DNA of 64,000 nt from Caviibacter sp963550915 (GTDB taxonomy: Bacteria > Fusobacteriota > Fusobacteriia > Fusobacteriales > Leptotrichiaceae), in the NCBI GenBank assembly GCA_963550915.1, contig CAUVEB010000007.1, positions 1 through 64,000 of the forward strand, given 5' to 3'. The notes beneath the pieces were generated by a model that saw only the letters and a program-made list of their open reading frames with translations, was not told the origin of the DNA and searched no databases. A program made the position numbers and the translations under genes. Below, one piece after another: positions 33,792 to 43,224 of the stretch (position 1 is the first letter of the stretch; each line of letters begins with the position of its first letter).

Positions 33792-34490
33792 ATGGAAAAA
33801 ATCATAGGAATAAATCCTACAATTGAAGCATTAAAATCTAATAAGAATATAGAAAAGTTAGAAATATTTAGTGGCATAAAAAAAGAGGCTATAAAAGATA
33901 TTTTAAAACTTGCCAGTAGTAAAAATATTAAGATATTTTATACAAATAAAAGAGAAAACAATACACAAGGTGTTGTAGCGTATATAACAGAGTATGATTA
34001 CTATGTTACAGCTGAAGAACTTCTTGAAAAAGAACTTCAAAAAGAAAAATCTATTTTAGTTATTTTAGACCAAATACAAGATTCAAGAAATTTTGGGGCT
34101 ATTATAAGATCATGTGAATGTTTTGGTGTAGCTGGAATAATAATACAAAATAGAAATAATGTTAAAGTAACAGATACAGTTGTTAAAGCATCAGTTGGTG
34201 CAATTGAATATGTTGATATAGCACAAGTAACAAATATATCAGATACTATAGATAAACTTAAAAAATATGGATATTTTGTGTATAGTACACAAGCAGACGG
34301 ACAGTACCACTATCAACAAGTAGAATATCCAAACAAAGTTGCAATAGTTCTTGGTAATGAAGGTAACGGAATTAGAAAAAAAGTAAGAGAACATTGTGAT
34401 ACAAGCCTGAAAATACATTTAAACGGTAAAATAAACTCACTTAATGTATCAGTTGCTTGTGGAATATTACTTGCAAAAATTAGTGAATAA
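33792..34490 (+). CDS. rlmB: RlmB-type 23S rRNA (guanosine-2'-O-) methyltransferase
   Basis: SpoU/TrmH family SPOUT enzyme of 232 residues, expected to methylate G2251 of 23S rRNA with SAM. The N-terminal substrate domain has IIGINPTIEALKS. The knot domain has LVILDQIQDSRNFGAIIRSC near residue 90, IVLGNEGNGIRKKV near 180 and INSLNVSVACGILL near the end. Length matches RlmB. AAAGGAG precedes its ATG. The leuS ATG follows 13 bases after. Other SpoU members (TrmL, TrmH) have different lengths, so RlmB is the best fit. Confidence 0.85.
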   Translation: MEKIIGINPTIEALKSNKNIEKLEIFSGIKKEAIKDILKLASSKNIKIFYTNKRENNTQGVVAYITEYDYYVTAEELLEKELQKEKSILVILDQIQDSRNFGAIIRSCECFGVAGIIIQNRNNVKVTDTVVKASVGAIEYVDIAQVTNISDTIDKLKKYGYFVYSTQADGQYHYQQVEYPNKVAIVLGNEGNGIRKKVREHCDTSLKIHLNGKINSLNVSVACGILLAKISE

Positions 34491-34503
34491 AAGGTGGAAA
34501 GTT

Positions 34504-37068
34504 ATGAATGAATATAATTTTAGTGATATAGAGAGAAAATGGCAGAAGATATGGAAAGATAAAAACATATTTAAGACATATAATAAAGTTGAAAATAAAC
34601 AAAATTATTATGTTTTAGAAATGTTTGCTTATCCTTCAGGTAAACTTCATGTAGGACATTTAAGAAACTATACAATAGGAGATGCAATTGCAAGATACAA
34701 AAAAATGAAAGGTTTTAATGTATTACATCCTTTTGGTTGGGATAGTTTTGGGCTTCCTGCTGAAAATGCTGCAATTGATAATGGAGTTCATCCTGAAAAA
34801 TGGACTAGTTTAAATATAGAAAATATGAAAAAGCAATTACAACTTATGGGTATATCTCATGATTGGGATAGAGCAATTGCAACATATAAACCTGATTACT
34901 ATAAATTTAATCAAAAATTCTTTATTGAAATGTATAAAAAAGGTTTAGTTTATAAAAATAAATCATATGTAAACTGGTGTCCTGATTGTAATACTGTACT
35001 TGCAAATGAACAAGTAGAGCAAGGTAAATGTTGGAGACATGGTAAAACTGACGTTATACAAAAAGAATTAGAACAATGGTATTTAAAAATAACAGACTAT
35101 TCACAAGAGCTTTTAGATGGTCATGAACTATTAAAAGAAGGTTGGCCTCAAGAAGTAATTGCAATGCAAAAGAACTGGATAGGTAGATCTAAAGGTACAA
35201 GAATAGATTTTGAAGTTTTAGGTATAGATGAAAAAGTAGAAGTATTTACAACAAGACCTGATACAATATGTGGAGTTACATATTTTGTAGTAGCACCAGA
35301 ACATCCTATAGTTGAAAAATATGTATTGAAAAATAAGCCTGAATTAAAAGATATAGTAGACCAAATGATAAATGAGGATAGTATATCAAGAGAAGCAGAA
35401 GACAAAGAAAAAATAGGTGTATTTACAGGATTATATGGTAAAAACCCTATAACAGGTGACAAAATAGAAATATGGATAGCAAATTATGTACTTATGAATT
35501 ATGGTACAGGTGCTGTTATGGCAGTTCCAGCTCATGATAAGAGAGATTATGATTTTGCTAAAAAATATAATTTAGCTATAAAACAAGTAATAAGTGGTGG
35601 AGAATTACCTTATTTAGAAAAAGGAGAATTAATAAATTCTGATAAATTCACAGGACTTGATAGTGAAAAAGCTAAAAAAATTATTACAGAACACTTAAAA
35701 GAACAAGGTATAGGTGGATATAAGGTAAATTATAGACTACACGATTGGCTTATAAGTCGTCAAAGATATTGGGGAACTCCAATACCTGTAATATATGATG
35801 AAAACAATGAAGTAATACTTGAAAAAGAAGAAAATTTACCTGTTAAACTACCACTTGATATTGAATTTAGTGGTAAAGGAAACCCACTTGAAACATCAAA
35901 AGAATTTAAGTTTGTTGATTTAGGTAACGGTAAAATAGGTAGAAGAGAAACAGATACAATGGATACCTTTGTTGATTCTTCATGGTATTATTTAAGATAT
36001 ACTGATGCATTAAATAATGAAAAAGCTTTTGATAGCGATATTGTAAATGCTTGGACACCTGTAGACCAATATATAGGTGGAATAGAACATGCAGTTATGC
36101 ATTTACTTTATTCAAGATTTTTTCATAAAGCATTAAGAGATTTAGGATATGTAAATTCTGATGAACCATTTAAAAGACTTTTAACACAAGGAATGGTTTT
36201 AGGTAATTCATATTACTCAAAAGATGAAAGAAGATACCTATTTTCAAAAGAAGTAAAATGGGAAAATAATAAGGCATACAGTAAGGCAAGTGGTGAAGAA
36301 CTAGTTGTTAAAATGGAAAAAATGAGTAAGTCTAAAAATAATGGTGAAGATCCTGCACAAATTGTAGAAAAATATGGTGCAGATGCAGCAAGATTATTTG
36401 TCTTATTTGCAGCTCCACCTGAAAAAGAATTAGAATGGAATGAAAATGGACTTGGTGGTGCATATAGATTTATAAACAGAATATTCCTTCTAATAAACGA
36501 AACAGCTTATTTTATTGATAAATCAGCTATTGTTTTATCTAATAGAACAAAACAAGATGAAAAATTACAAATAAAATTACATAAGACAATCAAAAAAGTA
36601 ACTCAAAGTATGGAAGATAATTTCCACTTTAACACAGCAATAGCATCTCTTATGGAATTATTAAACGATATGACTACATATAGACAAGAAGTTATTGATA
36701 AAGCTAATTTTGGAAGTGAATCTAAGAAAATATGGTATGAAGTGTTATATAATGTAAGTCTTATGATAGCTCCATTTGTGCCTCATATAGCAGATGAAAT
36801 GCTAGAAGTATTAAAAGTTGATAAAACATCATTTGAGCTTGACTATCCTATTTATGAAGAAGAACTAACAAAGGATACAAGTATTACATTAGTTATACAA
36901 GTTAATGGTAAATTAAGAGATAATATAACAGTTGATATTGATTTAGATAATGAAAAAGTAAATGAAATAGCATTATCACAAGAAAAGGTTAAATCATATA
37001 TAGACGGTAAGGAAATAGTTAAAATAATTAATGTAAAAAATAAATTGGTAAATATAGTTATTAAGTAA
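34504..37068 (+). CDS. leuS: Leucyl-tRNA synthetase
   Basis: Class I aminoacyl-tRNA synthetase of 854 residues, near the usual bacterial length. HIGH-type motif YPSGKLHVGHLRN near residue 43, a CP1 editing domain (TTRPDTICGVTYFVVAPEHP near 250), RLHDWLISRQRYWGTPIP near residue 415, and the KMSKS loop EKMSKSKNNGEDP near 620. The start at 34504 is preceded by AAGGTGG (34491-34497); in-frame starts further upstream lie within rlmB and lack such a site. A weak hairpin follows. Confidence 0.97.
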   Translation: MNEYNFSDIERKWQKIWKDKNIFKTYNKVENKQNYYVLEMFAYPSGKLHVGHLRNYTIGDAIARYKKMKGFNVLHPFGWDSFGLPAENAAIDNGVHPEKWTSLNIENMKKQLQLMGISHDWDRAIATYKPDYYKFNQKFFIEMYKKGLVYKNKSYVNWCPDCNTVLANEQVEQGKCWRHGKTDVIQKELEQWYLKITDYSQELLDGHELLKEGWPQEVIAMQKNWIGRSKGTRIDFEVLGIDEKVEVFTTRPDTICGVTYFVVAPEHPIVEKYVLKNKPELKDIVDQMINEDSISREAEDKEKIGVFTGLYGKNPITGDKIEIWIANYVLMNYGTGAVMAVPAHDKRDYDFAKKYNLAIKQVISGGELPYLEKGELINSDKFTGLDSEKAKKIITEHLKEQGIGGYKVNYRLHDWLISRQRYWGTPIPVIYDENNEVILEKEENLPVKLPLDIEFSGKGNPLETSKEFKFVDLGNGKIGRRETDTMDTFVDSSWYYLRYTDALNNEKAFDSDIVNAWTPVDQYIGGIEHAVMHLLYSRFFHKALRDLGYVNSDEPFKRLLTQGMVLGNSYYSKDERRYLFSKEVKWENNKAYSKASGEELVVKMEKMSKSKNNGEDPAQIVEKYGADAARLFVLFAAPPEKELEWNENGLGGAYRFINRIFLLINETAYFIDKSAIVLSNRTKQDEKLQIKLHKTIKKVTQSMEDNFHFNTAIASLMELLNDMTTYRQEVIDKANFGSESKKIWYEVLYNVSLMIAPFVPHIADEMLEVLKVDKTSFELDYPIYEEELTKDTSITLVIQVNGKLRDNITVDIDLDNEKVNEIALSQEKVKSYIDGKEIVKIINVKNKLVNIVIK

Positions 37069-37072
37069 TTTT

Positions 37073-37100
37073 ACTGGTGTAGTACAGCTACATCAGTTTT
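37073..37100 (+). terminator. Weak terminator after leuS
   Basis: 10-bp stem (ACTGGTGTAG with CTACATCAGT, one G.U pair), five-base loop, then TTTT. Confidence 0.55.
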
Positions 37101-37134
37101 GCTTATATAAAAGTTGTTTAATTTAGGAGAAAAT

Positions 37135-38121
37135 ATGAAAAAAGTTGCTTTAATAATGGCAGGAGGATCAGGTACTAGATTTTGGCCTTTATCAACAAAA
37201 GATATGCCAAAACAATTTTTAAAATTAACATCAGATAAAACTATGATAGAACAAACTATTGATAGAGTAAGCTTAGTTACAAAAATACAAGATATATATG
37301 TAGTGACAAGCGATAAATATAGTAAGATTTTAAAAGAAATATTGCCTGATTTTGATAATATAATAATAGAGCCTATGGCAAAAGATACGGCAGCTTGTAT
37401 AGGATATTCTGTTATGAGTATACTAAAAAAATATAAAGAAGATGTAATAGTTAGTATCTATCCATCAGATCACTTAATAGGTGATATGGATAAATTTACA
37501 AACTATGTACTAGATGCTTACGATATAGCAGAACAAGGATATATTGTAACTATGGGTATAAAACCTACTTACCCAGAAACAGCTTACGGATACATTGAAT
37601 ATGAAAATTCTGATGTAGTTGCTTTTAGAGAAAAGCCAAATATAGATATAGCTGAAAAATATTTTGAGTCAAAAAAATATTTATGGAATAGTGGAATGTT
37701 CTTTGTTAAAGCAAGTGTAATCTTAGATGAAATAAAAAGATATATACCAGAAAGCTTTTATTTATTAGAAAAAAATGAATTTGAAAAATTAAAACCAATA
37801 TCAATAGATATAGCAGTTATGGAAAAAACTAAAATTGCAAAGGTGATAGCTGTTGATTTTAAATGGAATGATGTAGGAAGCTTTAATTCTCTTGATAAGG
37901 TATTTGAAAAAGATGAAAATAACAGCATAGTTCGTGGAAATACAAAATACATAGCTTTAAATAGTAGTAAGAATATAATAATAAATGAAGAAGAAGATAA
38001 AGTTATAGCAGTAATTGGACTTCACGATATAATAGTTGTTAATACAAATGGTAAGCTTTTAATATGTCCTAAATCAAAAGGACAAGAAATAAAAAAAATA
38101 TCAGGACTTATAAATGAATAA
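37135..38121 (+). CDS. manC: Mannose-1-phosphate guanylyltransferase (GMP-type)
   Basis: Makes GDP-mannose from mannose-1-phosphate and GTP. 328 residues from the ATG at 37135, with TTTAGGAGA (37123-37129) as ribosome site; a TTG at 37114 is less likely. The nucleotidyl-transfer motif MAGGSGTRFWPLSTKDMPKQF lies at residues about 9-27, YPSDHLIGD near 108, FREKP near 170 and WNSGMF near 187. No C-terminal mannose-6-phosphate isomerase domain is present (short GMP form). First gene of the polysaccharide locus; the flippase overlaps its end by eight bases. Confidence 0.9.
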   Translation: MKKVALIMAGGSGTRFWPLSTKDMPKQFLKLTSDKTMIEQTIDRVSLVTKIQDIYVVTSDKYSKILKEILPDFDNIIIEPMAKDTAACIGYSVMSILKKYKEDVIVSIYPSDHLIGDMDKFTNYVLDAYDIAEQGYIVTMGIKPTYPETAYGYIEYENSDVVAFREKPNIDIAEKYFESKKYLWNSGMFFVKASVILDEIKRYIPESFYLLEKNEFEKLKPISIDIAVMEKTKIAKVIAVDFKWNDVGSFNSLDKVFEKDENNSIVRGNTKYIALNSSKNIIINEEEDKVIAVIGLHDIIVVNTNGKLLICPKSKGQEIKKISGLINE

Positions 38122-39550
38122 AAATAATATTTTAAAAGGAACTTTAGTATATACTGGAGCTAATATTGTAACTAAATTAGGTGGTTTAATTTTTCTACCT
38201 ATAATGACAAGAATATTAACAGAACAAGAATATGGAATAATCGGATTATTAGCACCGATTACTACTATATTTACGATAATTTTAGGTTTAGGTTTTTACA
38301 ATGTATCAATGAAAAAATATGTAGAATTAAAAGATGATATAAATGAATTAGGTTCATTTAATTTTACTATGATACTAAGTATCTTTATTTTATGCCTATT
38401 TCTTTTATTGTTTTTAGCACTACCCATATCTAAAACGATGTTTATGTATGTACTTAAAGTTAATTATAGTTTAATAGTTGTATCAATTATGATATCAATG
38501 GTTAATTCTTTTAATAATATAGCATTAACACTTTTTAGAATGAAAAGAAGTTATTTTAAAGTGGCACTTGGTTCACTTATTTCGTTTTTTTCAAATTACT
38601 TTTTAGCTATATTATTTATAAAAAAATTTAAAATGGGCGTTTTTGGAAATCAACTAGCAAACTTATTTGCAGTAAGTATCTTATTTATTTACTTTTTCAC
38701 AAGTTATTTTAAGTATGTAAAAGTAAAATTTTCAAAAAATTATCTAACTTACGCCCTATATAATGGTGTACCTTTAATTTTCATTGAATTAACAGATCAA
38801 TTAGTTAATTTTAGTGATAGATTAATATTAGCACAATATAAGGTGTCATTTGCAGTAATAGGTGCGTACACATTAGCTTATACAGGTTCAAGAGTGCTTA
38901 GTGTTATAACAAATTCGTTTATTAGTGCTTTCACACCTGAATTATATGAAAATATTAAAAGTTCAGCAAAAAAACTTGAAAACTTTTTAGCTGTTTTAAT
39001 GTTTTTTAGTATTATTGGTTCACTTTTCTCAAATGAAGTAATAAGCTATATCTTTCCAGCACATTATAGACTAGCAGTACCATATATGCCTATAGTATTG
39101 GTTTCAGTTATGGCACAGTCTTTATATGCACTTGATTACTATTTTCACTACCATGAAAAAAGTGCTTATATTATATATTTTACTGTTTTATCACTTGTTA
39201 TAAACGTAGGTTTAAACTTGATATTGATACCAATATACCCTATGTATTCAGTAGTTGTAGCAGCGATTACGACATTAATTGCTTTTCTATTAAGAGATAT
39301 AATAGAGTTATACCTTATAAATAAATGGTTTAATATAAGATTTAATTATATAAATTTATTAAAATACCTATTATTAGCATTTAATCCTGTTATAATTTAT
39401 CTTACAAGTTATGAAATAGGTATAAAAGGATTTATTTTAAAATTAGCATATATACTATTTGTATTAGTTTTTGCTCATAAGGAGGTTTTTTCTTGGATAA
39501 AATATTTACAATCTTTACTCCTACGTATAATAGAAAAGATAAGCTTTTAA
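38114..39550 (+). CDS. Polysaccharide flippase (Wzx-like, MOP superfamily)
   Basis: 478 residues, about 12-14 membrane segments. The start, TLVYTGANIVTKLGGLIFLP, then MTRILTEQEYGIIGLLAPIT, is the classical Wzx/PST opening. It flips lipid-linked oligosaccharide units across the inner membrane. The ATG overlaps manC by eight bases, and its last 58 bases contain the start of the next glycosyltransferase. The lack of a clear promoter between these genes argues for one long transcript. Confidence 0.9.
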   Translation: MNKNNILKGTLVYTGANIVTKLGGLIFLPIMTRILTEQEYGIIGLLAPITTIFTIILGLGFYNVSMKKYVELKDDINELGSFNFTMILSIFILCLFLLLFLALPISKTMFMYVLKVNYSLIVVSIMISMVNSFNNIALTLFRMKRSYFKVALGSLISFFSNYFLAILFIKKFKMGVFGNQLANLFAVSILFIYFFTSYFKYVKVKFSKNYLTYALYNGVPLIFIELTDQLVNFSDRLILAQYKVSFAVIGAYTLAYTGSRVLSVITNSFISAFTPELYENIKSSAKKLENFLAVLMFFSIIGSLFSNEVISYIFPAHYRLAVPYMPIVLVSVMAQSLYALDYYFHYHEKSAYIIYFTVLSLVINVGLNLILIPIYPMYSVVVAAITTLIAFLLRDIIELYLINKWFNIRFNYINLLKYLLLAFNPVIIYLTSYEIGIKGFILKLAYILFVLVFAHKEVFSWIKYLQSLLLRIIEKISF

Positions 39551-40353
39551 GACTATATAACAAACTATTATCTTTTGAATTTAAAGACTTTGTATGGCTT
39601 ATTATAGATGATGGTTCAACAGATAATACAAAAGATATTATAGCTACATTTAAAGATATAGATGTAGAATATGTTTATGTAAAAAATGGTGGAAAGCAAA
39701 GAGCTTACAACCTTGCAATTAAAATGGCAAAATCAAAATACTTTATATGCCTTGATTCAGATGACTATTATGAAAATGATGCACTTGGTAAGATAAAGGA
39801 TATTTTAGATAATACAGACGATAAGGTAGCGGGTGCAATATATCTATCAAAATATGAAAATGGAGATATAATAGGGACTGGATTTAATATAAATAGAGCA
39901 AATCACTTTGATATATATAATAAATATGGGGTTAAAGGAGACAAAGGTATTTGCTTCAAACTTGATGTATTAAAAAAATATGAATTTAAAATTTTTGATG
40001 GTGAAAAATTTACAACAGAGGCATATTTATATAATAAAATAGCAAAAGATTATGATATGGTTTGCATAAATGAAGCTTTTGAGATTAAAGAATATTTAAA
40101 TGACGGTTTAACATCAAAGTATGACAATCTTTTAACATCAAACCCTAAAGGGCAAGCCCTTTATTATAACGAGGTGTTTTATCATAAAAAAGATATAATA
40201 ATAGCATCAAGATATATTAAATTTAGCTTGATAGCAGGATACAATCTTTTACATATTATAAGCTTATCAAACGCTAAATTTCATACTATACTAGCATTAC
40301 CATTAGGACTTTATATGTATTTAAAATATAAGATAAAAAAAGATAAGGAATAA
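39493..40353 (+). CDS. Glycosyltransferase family 2
   Basis: 286 residues. GT2 GT-A fold: FTIFTPTYNRKDKLLRLY at the start, WLIIDDGSTDNTKDII near 36, and the DxD in ICLDSDDYYEND near residue 88. The start is TTG at 39493: GGAGG lies seven bases before it at 39481-39485, and the frame begins within the wzx end. No close ATG exists in the frame before the GT motif. It probably transfers a sugar to the repeat unit on the cytoplasmic face. Donor unknown. Confidence 0.88.
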   Translation: MDKIFTIFTPTYNRKDKLLRLYNKLLSFEFKDFVWLIIDDGSTDNTKDIIATFKDIDVEYVYVKNGGKQRAYNLAIKMAKSKYFICLDSDDYYENDALGKIKDILDNTDDKVAGAIYLSKYENGDIIGTGFNINRANHFDIYNKYGVKGDKGICFKLDVLKKYEFKIFDGEKFTTEAYLYNKIAKDYDMVCINEAFEIKEYLNDGLTSKYDNLLTSNPKGQALYYNEVFYHKKDIIIASRYIKFSLIAGYNLLHIISLSNAKFHTILALPLGLYMYLKYKIKKDKE

Positions 40354-40354
40354 A

Positions 40355-41689
40355 ATGACTAAAAAACAAAATATATATTTTCATATAATTATAATAATCT
40401 TAAGTATTTTAACTTTTAATTTTTTGTTTGAGTTAAAAAGCTTAGAAATATTAGTAACAGCTATATATATATACACTTTAATAAATGCAAAATATTATTT
40501 ATCAATGTTAAACATATACATGATATTTTTATATACCTTAGGTCTATTTAATTTTAGTAGAATGTTCTTGGATATATTAGGGCATTCTAGTTTTGGTTGG
40601 GCTACTAAGTTTGCAAATTACTATTTTATAGAAAGTGTAAAACATGAAATATTATTTGTTTTTTTATTGACTCTACTATCTATTCATTTAGGATTTTTAA
40701 TATTTATTAATACTAATGAATTAAATTTTGATTTTAATATAAAAAGAAATGAAAAAGTTATTAAAATCTCCAAAATACTTTTTGTAATATCTATGCCCAT
40801 GCTTGTTATAAAACTATTAATACAGTTTAGATATATACTAATTTATGGATATACTGCATATTACACAGGAGTATTAAAAAATATTGAATATCCAATATAT
40901 ACTATGGGTAGTGGAACTATCATGACTATTGCTTTTATACTGTTTTTAACATCAGTTCCTACAAAAAAAGAATTTAAGATATATTCAAGTATATACTTAT
41001 TAGTCAAGCTAATTGACTCATTAAAGGGAGCAAGAGCAATATTTTTAACACAATTACTATTTATTTTATGGCTTTATAAAAGACAATATAAGATAGAAAT
41101 AAATTTAAAATATATGCTAAAACTATTTGGTTTTGTTGCTATATTTTCACAAATACTTGTTAATTTTAGAGAAAAAACTATATTCTCATTTAGATTAATA
41201 CAAGGATTTTTAAATTTCCTATTCTCACAAGGTGTAAGTTACTTGGTTTTAGGGTATACTATTGATATGAAAGAAAAAATACCTGATAAACTGTATATAT
41301 TACAAGGTATTTTTGGATTTAAAGGTCAAGGATATGATGCATTAAATACAACTAACTCTCTTGCAGATGTAATTACCTTTAATTTAAATAAAAATGCTTA
41401 TCTTAAAGGTGAAGGTATAGGTTCTAATTTCATTGCAGAGGCATATTTACTAGGCATTATATCTATGATAATTATCTTTATACTACTTGGTTATTTTATG
41501 ACTTATTATGAACTTAAACTTGGTACAAATAGATATTTATTAATGTTATCAGTTTACATAGTCCCTAATATATTCTATATTCCAAGAGGTTCACTTTTTG
41601 GTGGAGGATTTTTAAAGTTTTTAATAATTTATTCATCAATATATTTTATTGTGTATAAAAGAGGTGAAGTAAATGCAAGTAATACCTAA
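40355..41689 (+). CDS. O-antigen polymerase-like membrane protein (Wzy)
   Basis: 444 residues, about 11-12 hydrophobic segments with a longer soluble loop in the second half (about 305-345, FGFKGQGYDALNTTNSLADV, then GEGIGSNFIAEAYLLG). The topology and the RGAR-like basic motif (SLKGARAIFLTQ near residue 225) fit Wzy polymerases, which have little sequence conservation. Context between wzx and glycosyltransferases strengthens the call. Its start lies one base after the GT2 stop; it overlaps the next gene by 17 bases. Confidence 0.78.
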   Translation: MTKKQNIYFHIIIIILSILTFNFLFELKSLEILVTAIYIYTLINAKYYLSMLNIYMIFLYTLGLFNFSRMFLDILGHSSFGWATKFANYYFIESVKHEILFVFLLTLLSIHLGFLIFINTNELNFDFNIKRNEKVIKISKILFVISMPMLVIKLLIQFRYILIYGYTAYYTGVLKNIEYPIYTMGSGTIMTIAFILFLTSVPTKKEFKIYSSIYLLVKLIDSLKGARAIFLTQLLFILWLYKRQYKIEINLKYMLKLFGFVAIFSQILVNFREKTIFSFRLIQGFLNFLFSQGVSYLVLGYTIDMKEKIPDKLYILQGIFGFKGQGYDALNTTNSLADVITFNLNKNAYLKGEGIGSNFIAEAYLLGIISMIIIFILLGYFMTYYELKLGTNRYLLMLSVYIVPNIFYIPRGSLFGGGFLKFLIIYSSIYFIVYKRGEVNASNT

Positions 41690-42389
41690 AAAAGCCTATT
41701 ATATCTGGATAGGTGATAATAAAAAGCCAGAGATATTTAATAGATGCTATAATTCTTGGCTTACTTATCTAAAAGATTATGAGATAATTGAAATAAATGA
41801 AAATAATTTTGATATAGAATACCATAGAAAAAAGAATAAATTTTTTAATGAATGTTTTGAGAAAAAATTATGGGCTTATTGTAGTGATTATATAAGAACG
41901 GTTGTTCTTTATGAAAATGGTGGTATATATCTTGATATTGATATGGAACTTTTAAAGCCTATAGATGACTATTTAAGCTATGATTTTTTTATAGGATATG
42001 AAAGTAGCCAGTATTTAGGTGTCGGCTTATATGGTGCTAGTAAAAATAGCATAATACTAAAAAAATTATTAGAATTTTATGAAGAAGATATATATAATAA
42101 GGCTTTATGGACTATACCTAAAATACTTACTAATTTAATTTTTGAAAATAATTTTGATAAATTAGATAATATATTACTACTTGAAAAAGAGTATTTTTAT
42201 CCATTCGGATTAAATGAAAAATTTAGTAAATCTGTTATAACTAATAAAACTGTTGCCATACATTGGTGGAATGCAAGTTGGAGCAGTTTAAAAAACAAAC
42301 TATTTTTAGAAACAAAACATTTAAAAGGTATAAAAAAGATAATGAAGAAAATAAAAATAGTATTAAGAGTATATTTGAAAGGATATTAG
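41673..42389 (+). CDS. GT32-type glycosyltransferase (DXD sugar-binding)
   Basis: 238 residues. Opens with IPKKAYYIWIGDNKKPEIFN, has LWAYCSDYIRTVVLYENGGI near residue 68 and the DXD-type YLDIDMELLKPID near 89, followed by AIHWWNASW near 205. This is the pattern of the glycosyltransferase family 32 / capsular polysaccharide synthesis protein group. Sugar donor unknown. Overlaps wzy by 17 bases and is followed by a GT2 gene one base later. Confidence 0.85.
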   Translation: MQVIPKKAYYIWIGDNKKPEIFNRCYNSWLTYLKDYEIIEINENNFDIEYHRKKNKFFNECFEKKLWAYCSDYIRTVVLYENGGIYLDIDMELLKPIDDYLSYDFFIGYESSQYLGVGLYGASKNSIILKKLLEFYEEDIYNKALWTIPKILTNLIFENNFDKLDNILLLEKEYFYPFGLNEKFSKSVITNKTVAIHWWNASWSSLKNKLFLETKHLKGIKKIMKKIKIVLRVYLKGY

Positions 42390-42390
42390 A

Positions 42391-43224
42391 ATGAAAGTAT
42401 CATTAATTTTACCAACACTGAATAGAACTGATGATTTAGCTGTATTTTTAGATAGTCTTTTAGAACAGACTTATAAGGATTTTGAGCTAATAGTCATAGA
42501 CCAAAATAAAGGTGATGAAATAAAAGAAATACTTGATAATTATTTAAATAAAATTGATATAAAATATATAAAAAGTGATATTCTAGGTATAAGTGTTAAT
42601 AGAAATAAGGGCCTTATATGCCGTACTGGAGAAATAATTGGATTTCCTGATGATGACTGTTCTTATGCACCTGATACTTTAGAAAAAGTTGTGTCATATT
42701 TAAAAGATAAGAAAAAACATATATATTCTTGTAGAACCCTTGAAAAAGGTAAGAATTATGGTACAGGTATTATGCTTGATTACAATACAAATATTACTGT
42801 TTCAAATGCAGATTTAACTGTGAAATCAATAACTTTTTTTGTTAATATAGAAGGTCAAGATATATATTTATTTGATAAAAAACTTGGTGTTGGAGCTTTA
42901 TTTGGCAGTGGAGAAGAAACTGATTATGTGCTAAATTTACTTCATAAAGGATATGTTGGAGAATATTTTGCAAATGATATAATATATCATCCAGCAAAAA
43001 AAGGTAATTATGAAGATTTAGAAAGAGCATATAACTATGCACGTGGATATGGAGCTTTATGTAAAAAAGAAGTTGTTGTTAGAAAAAACTATATGTATTT
43101 TTTTAAATTTTTAAATAAAATTTTTAGAAGTATAGCTGGAGTTATGTTTTCAAAACATAAAGATTATCATGGAGAAGTTTTAAAGGGAAGAATATCAGGG
43201 TATTTCGGGTATAAAAATGATTAG
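42391..43224 (+). CDS. Glycosyltransferase family 2
   Basis: 277 residues. GT2 opening VSLILPTLNRTDDLAVFLDS, ELIVIDQNKGDEIKEIL near 37, GISVNRNKGL then IIGFPDDDCSYAPDTL near 87, the acidic metal-binding stretch. The residues after 150 are more variable and give the acceptor side. ATG at 42391; the next gene overlaps its end by eight bases. Donor unknown. Confidence 0.87.
   Translation: MKVSLILPTLNRTDDLAVFLDSLLEQTYKDFELIVIDQNKGDEIKEILDNYLNKIDIKYIKSDILGISVNRNKGLICRTGEIIGFPDDDCSYAPDTLEKVVSYLKDKKKHIYSCRTLEKGKNYGTGIMLDYNTNITVSNADLTVKSITFFVNIEGQDIYLFDKKLGVGALFGSGEETDYVLNLLHKGYVGEYFANDIIYHPAKKGNYEDLERAYNYARGYGALCKKEVVVRKNYMYFFKFLNKIFRSIAGVMFSKHKDYHGEVLKGRISGYFGYKND

Noticed and set aside
34444..34503. 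Longer leuS frame starting inside rlmB
   Set aside because: Not preceded by a ribosome site; MNEYNFSDIERKWQ is the normal LeuS start and has AAGGTGG before it.
37113..37134. TTG start giving manC seven extra residues
   Set aside because: The ATG at 37135 has a good AGGAGA site; the TTG does not.
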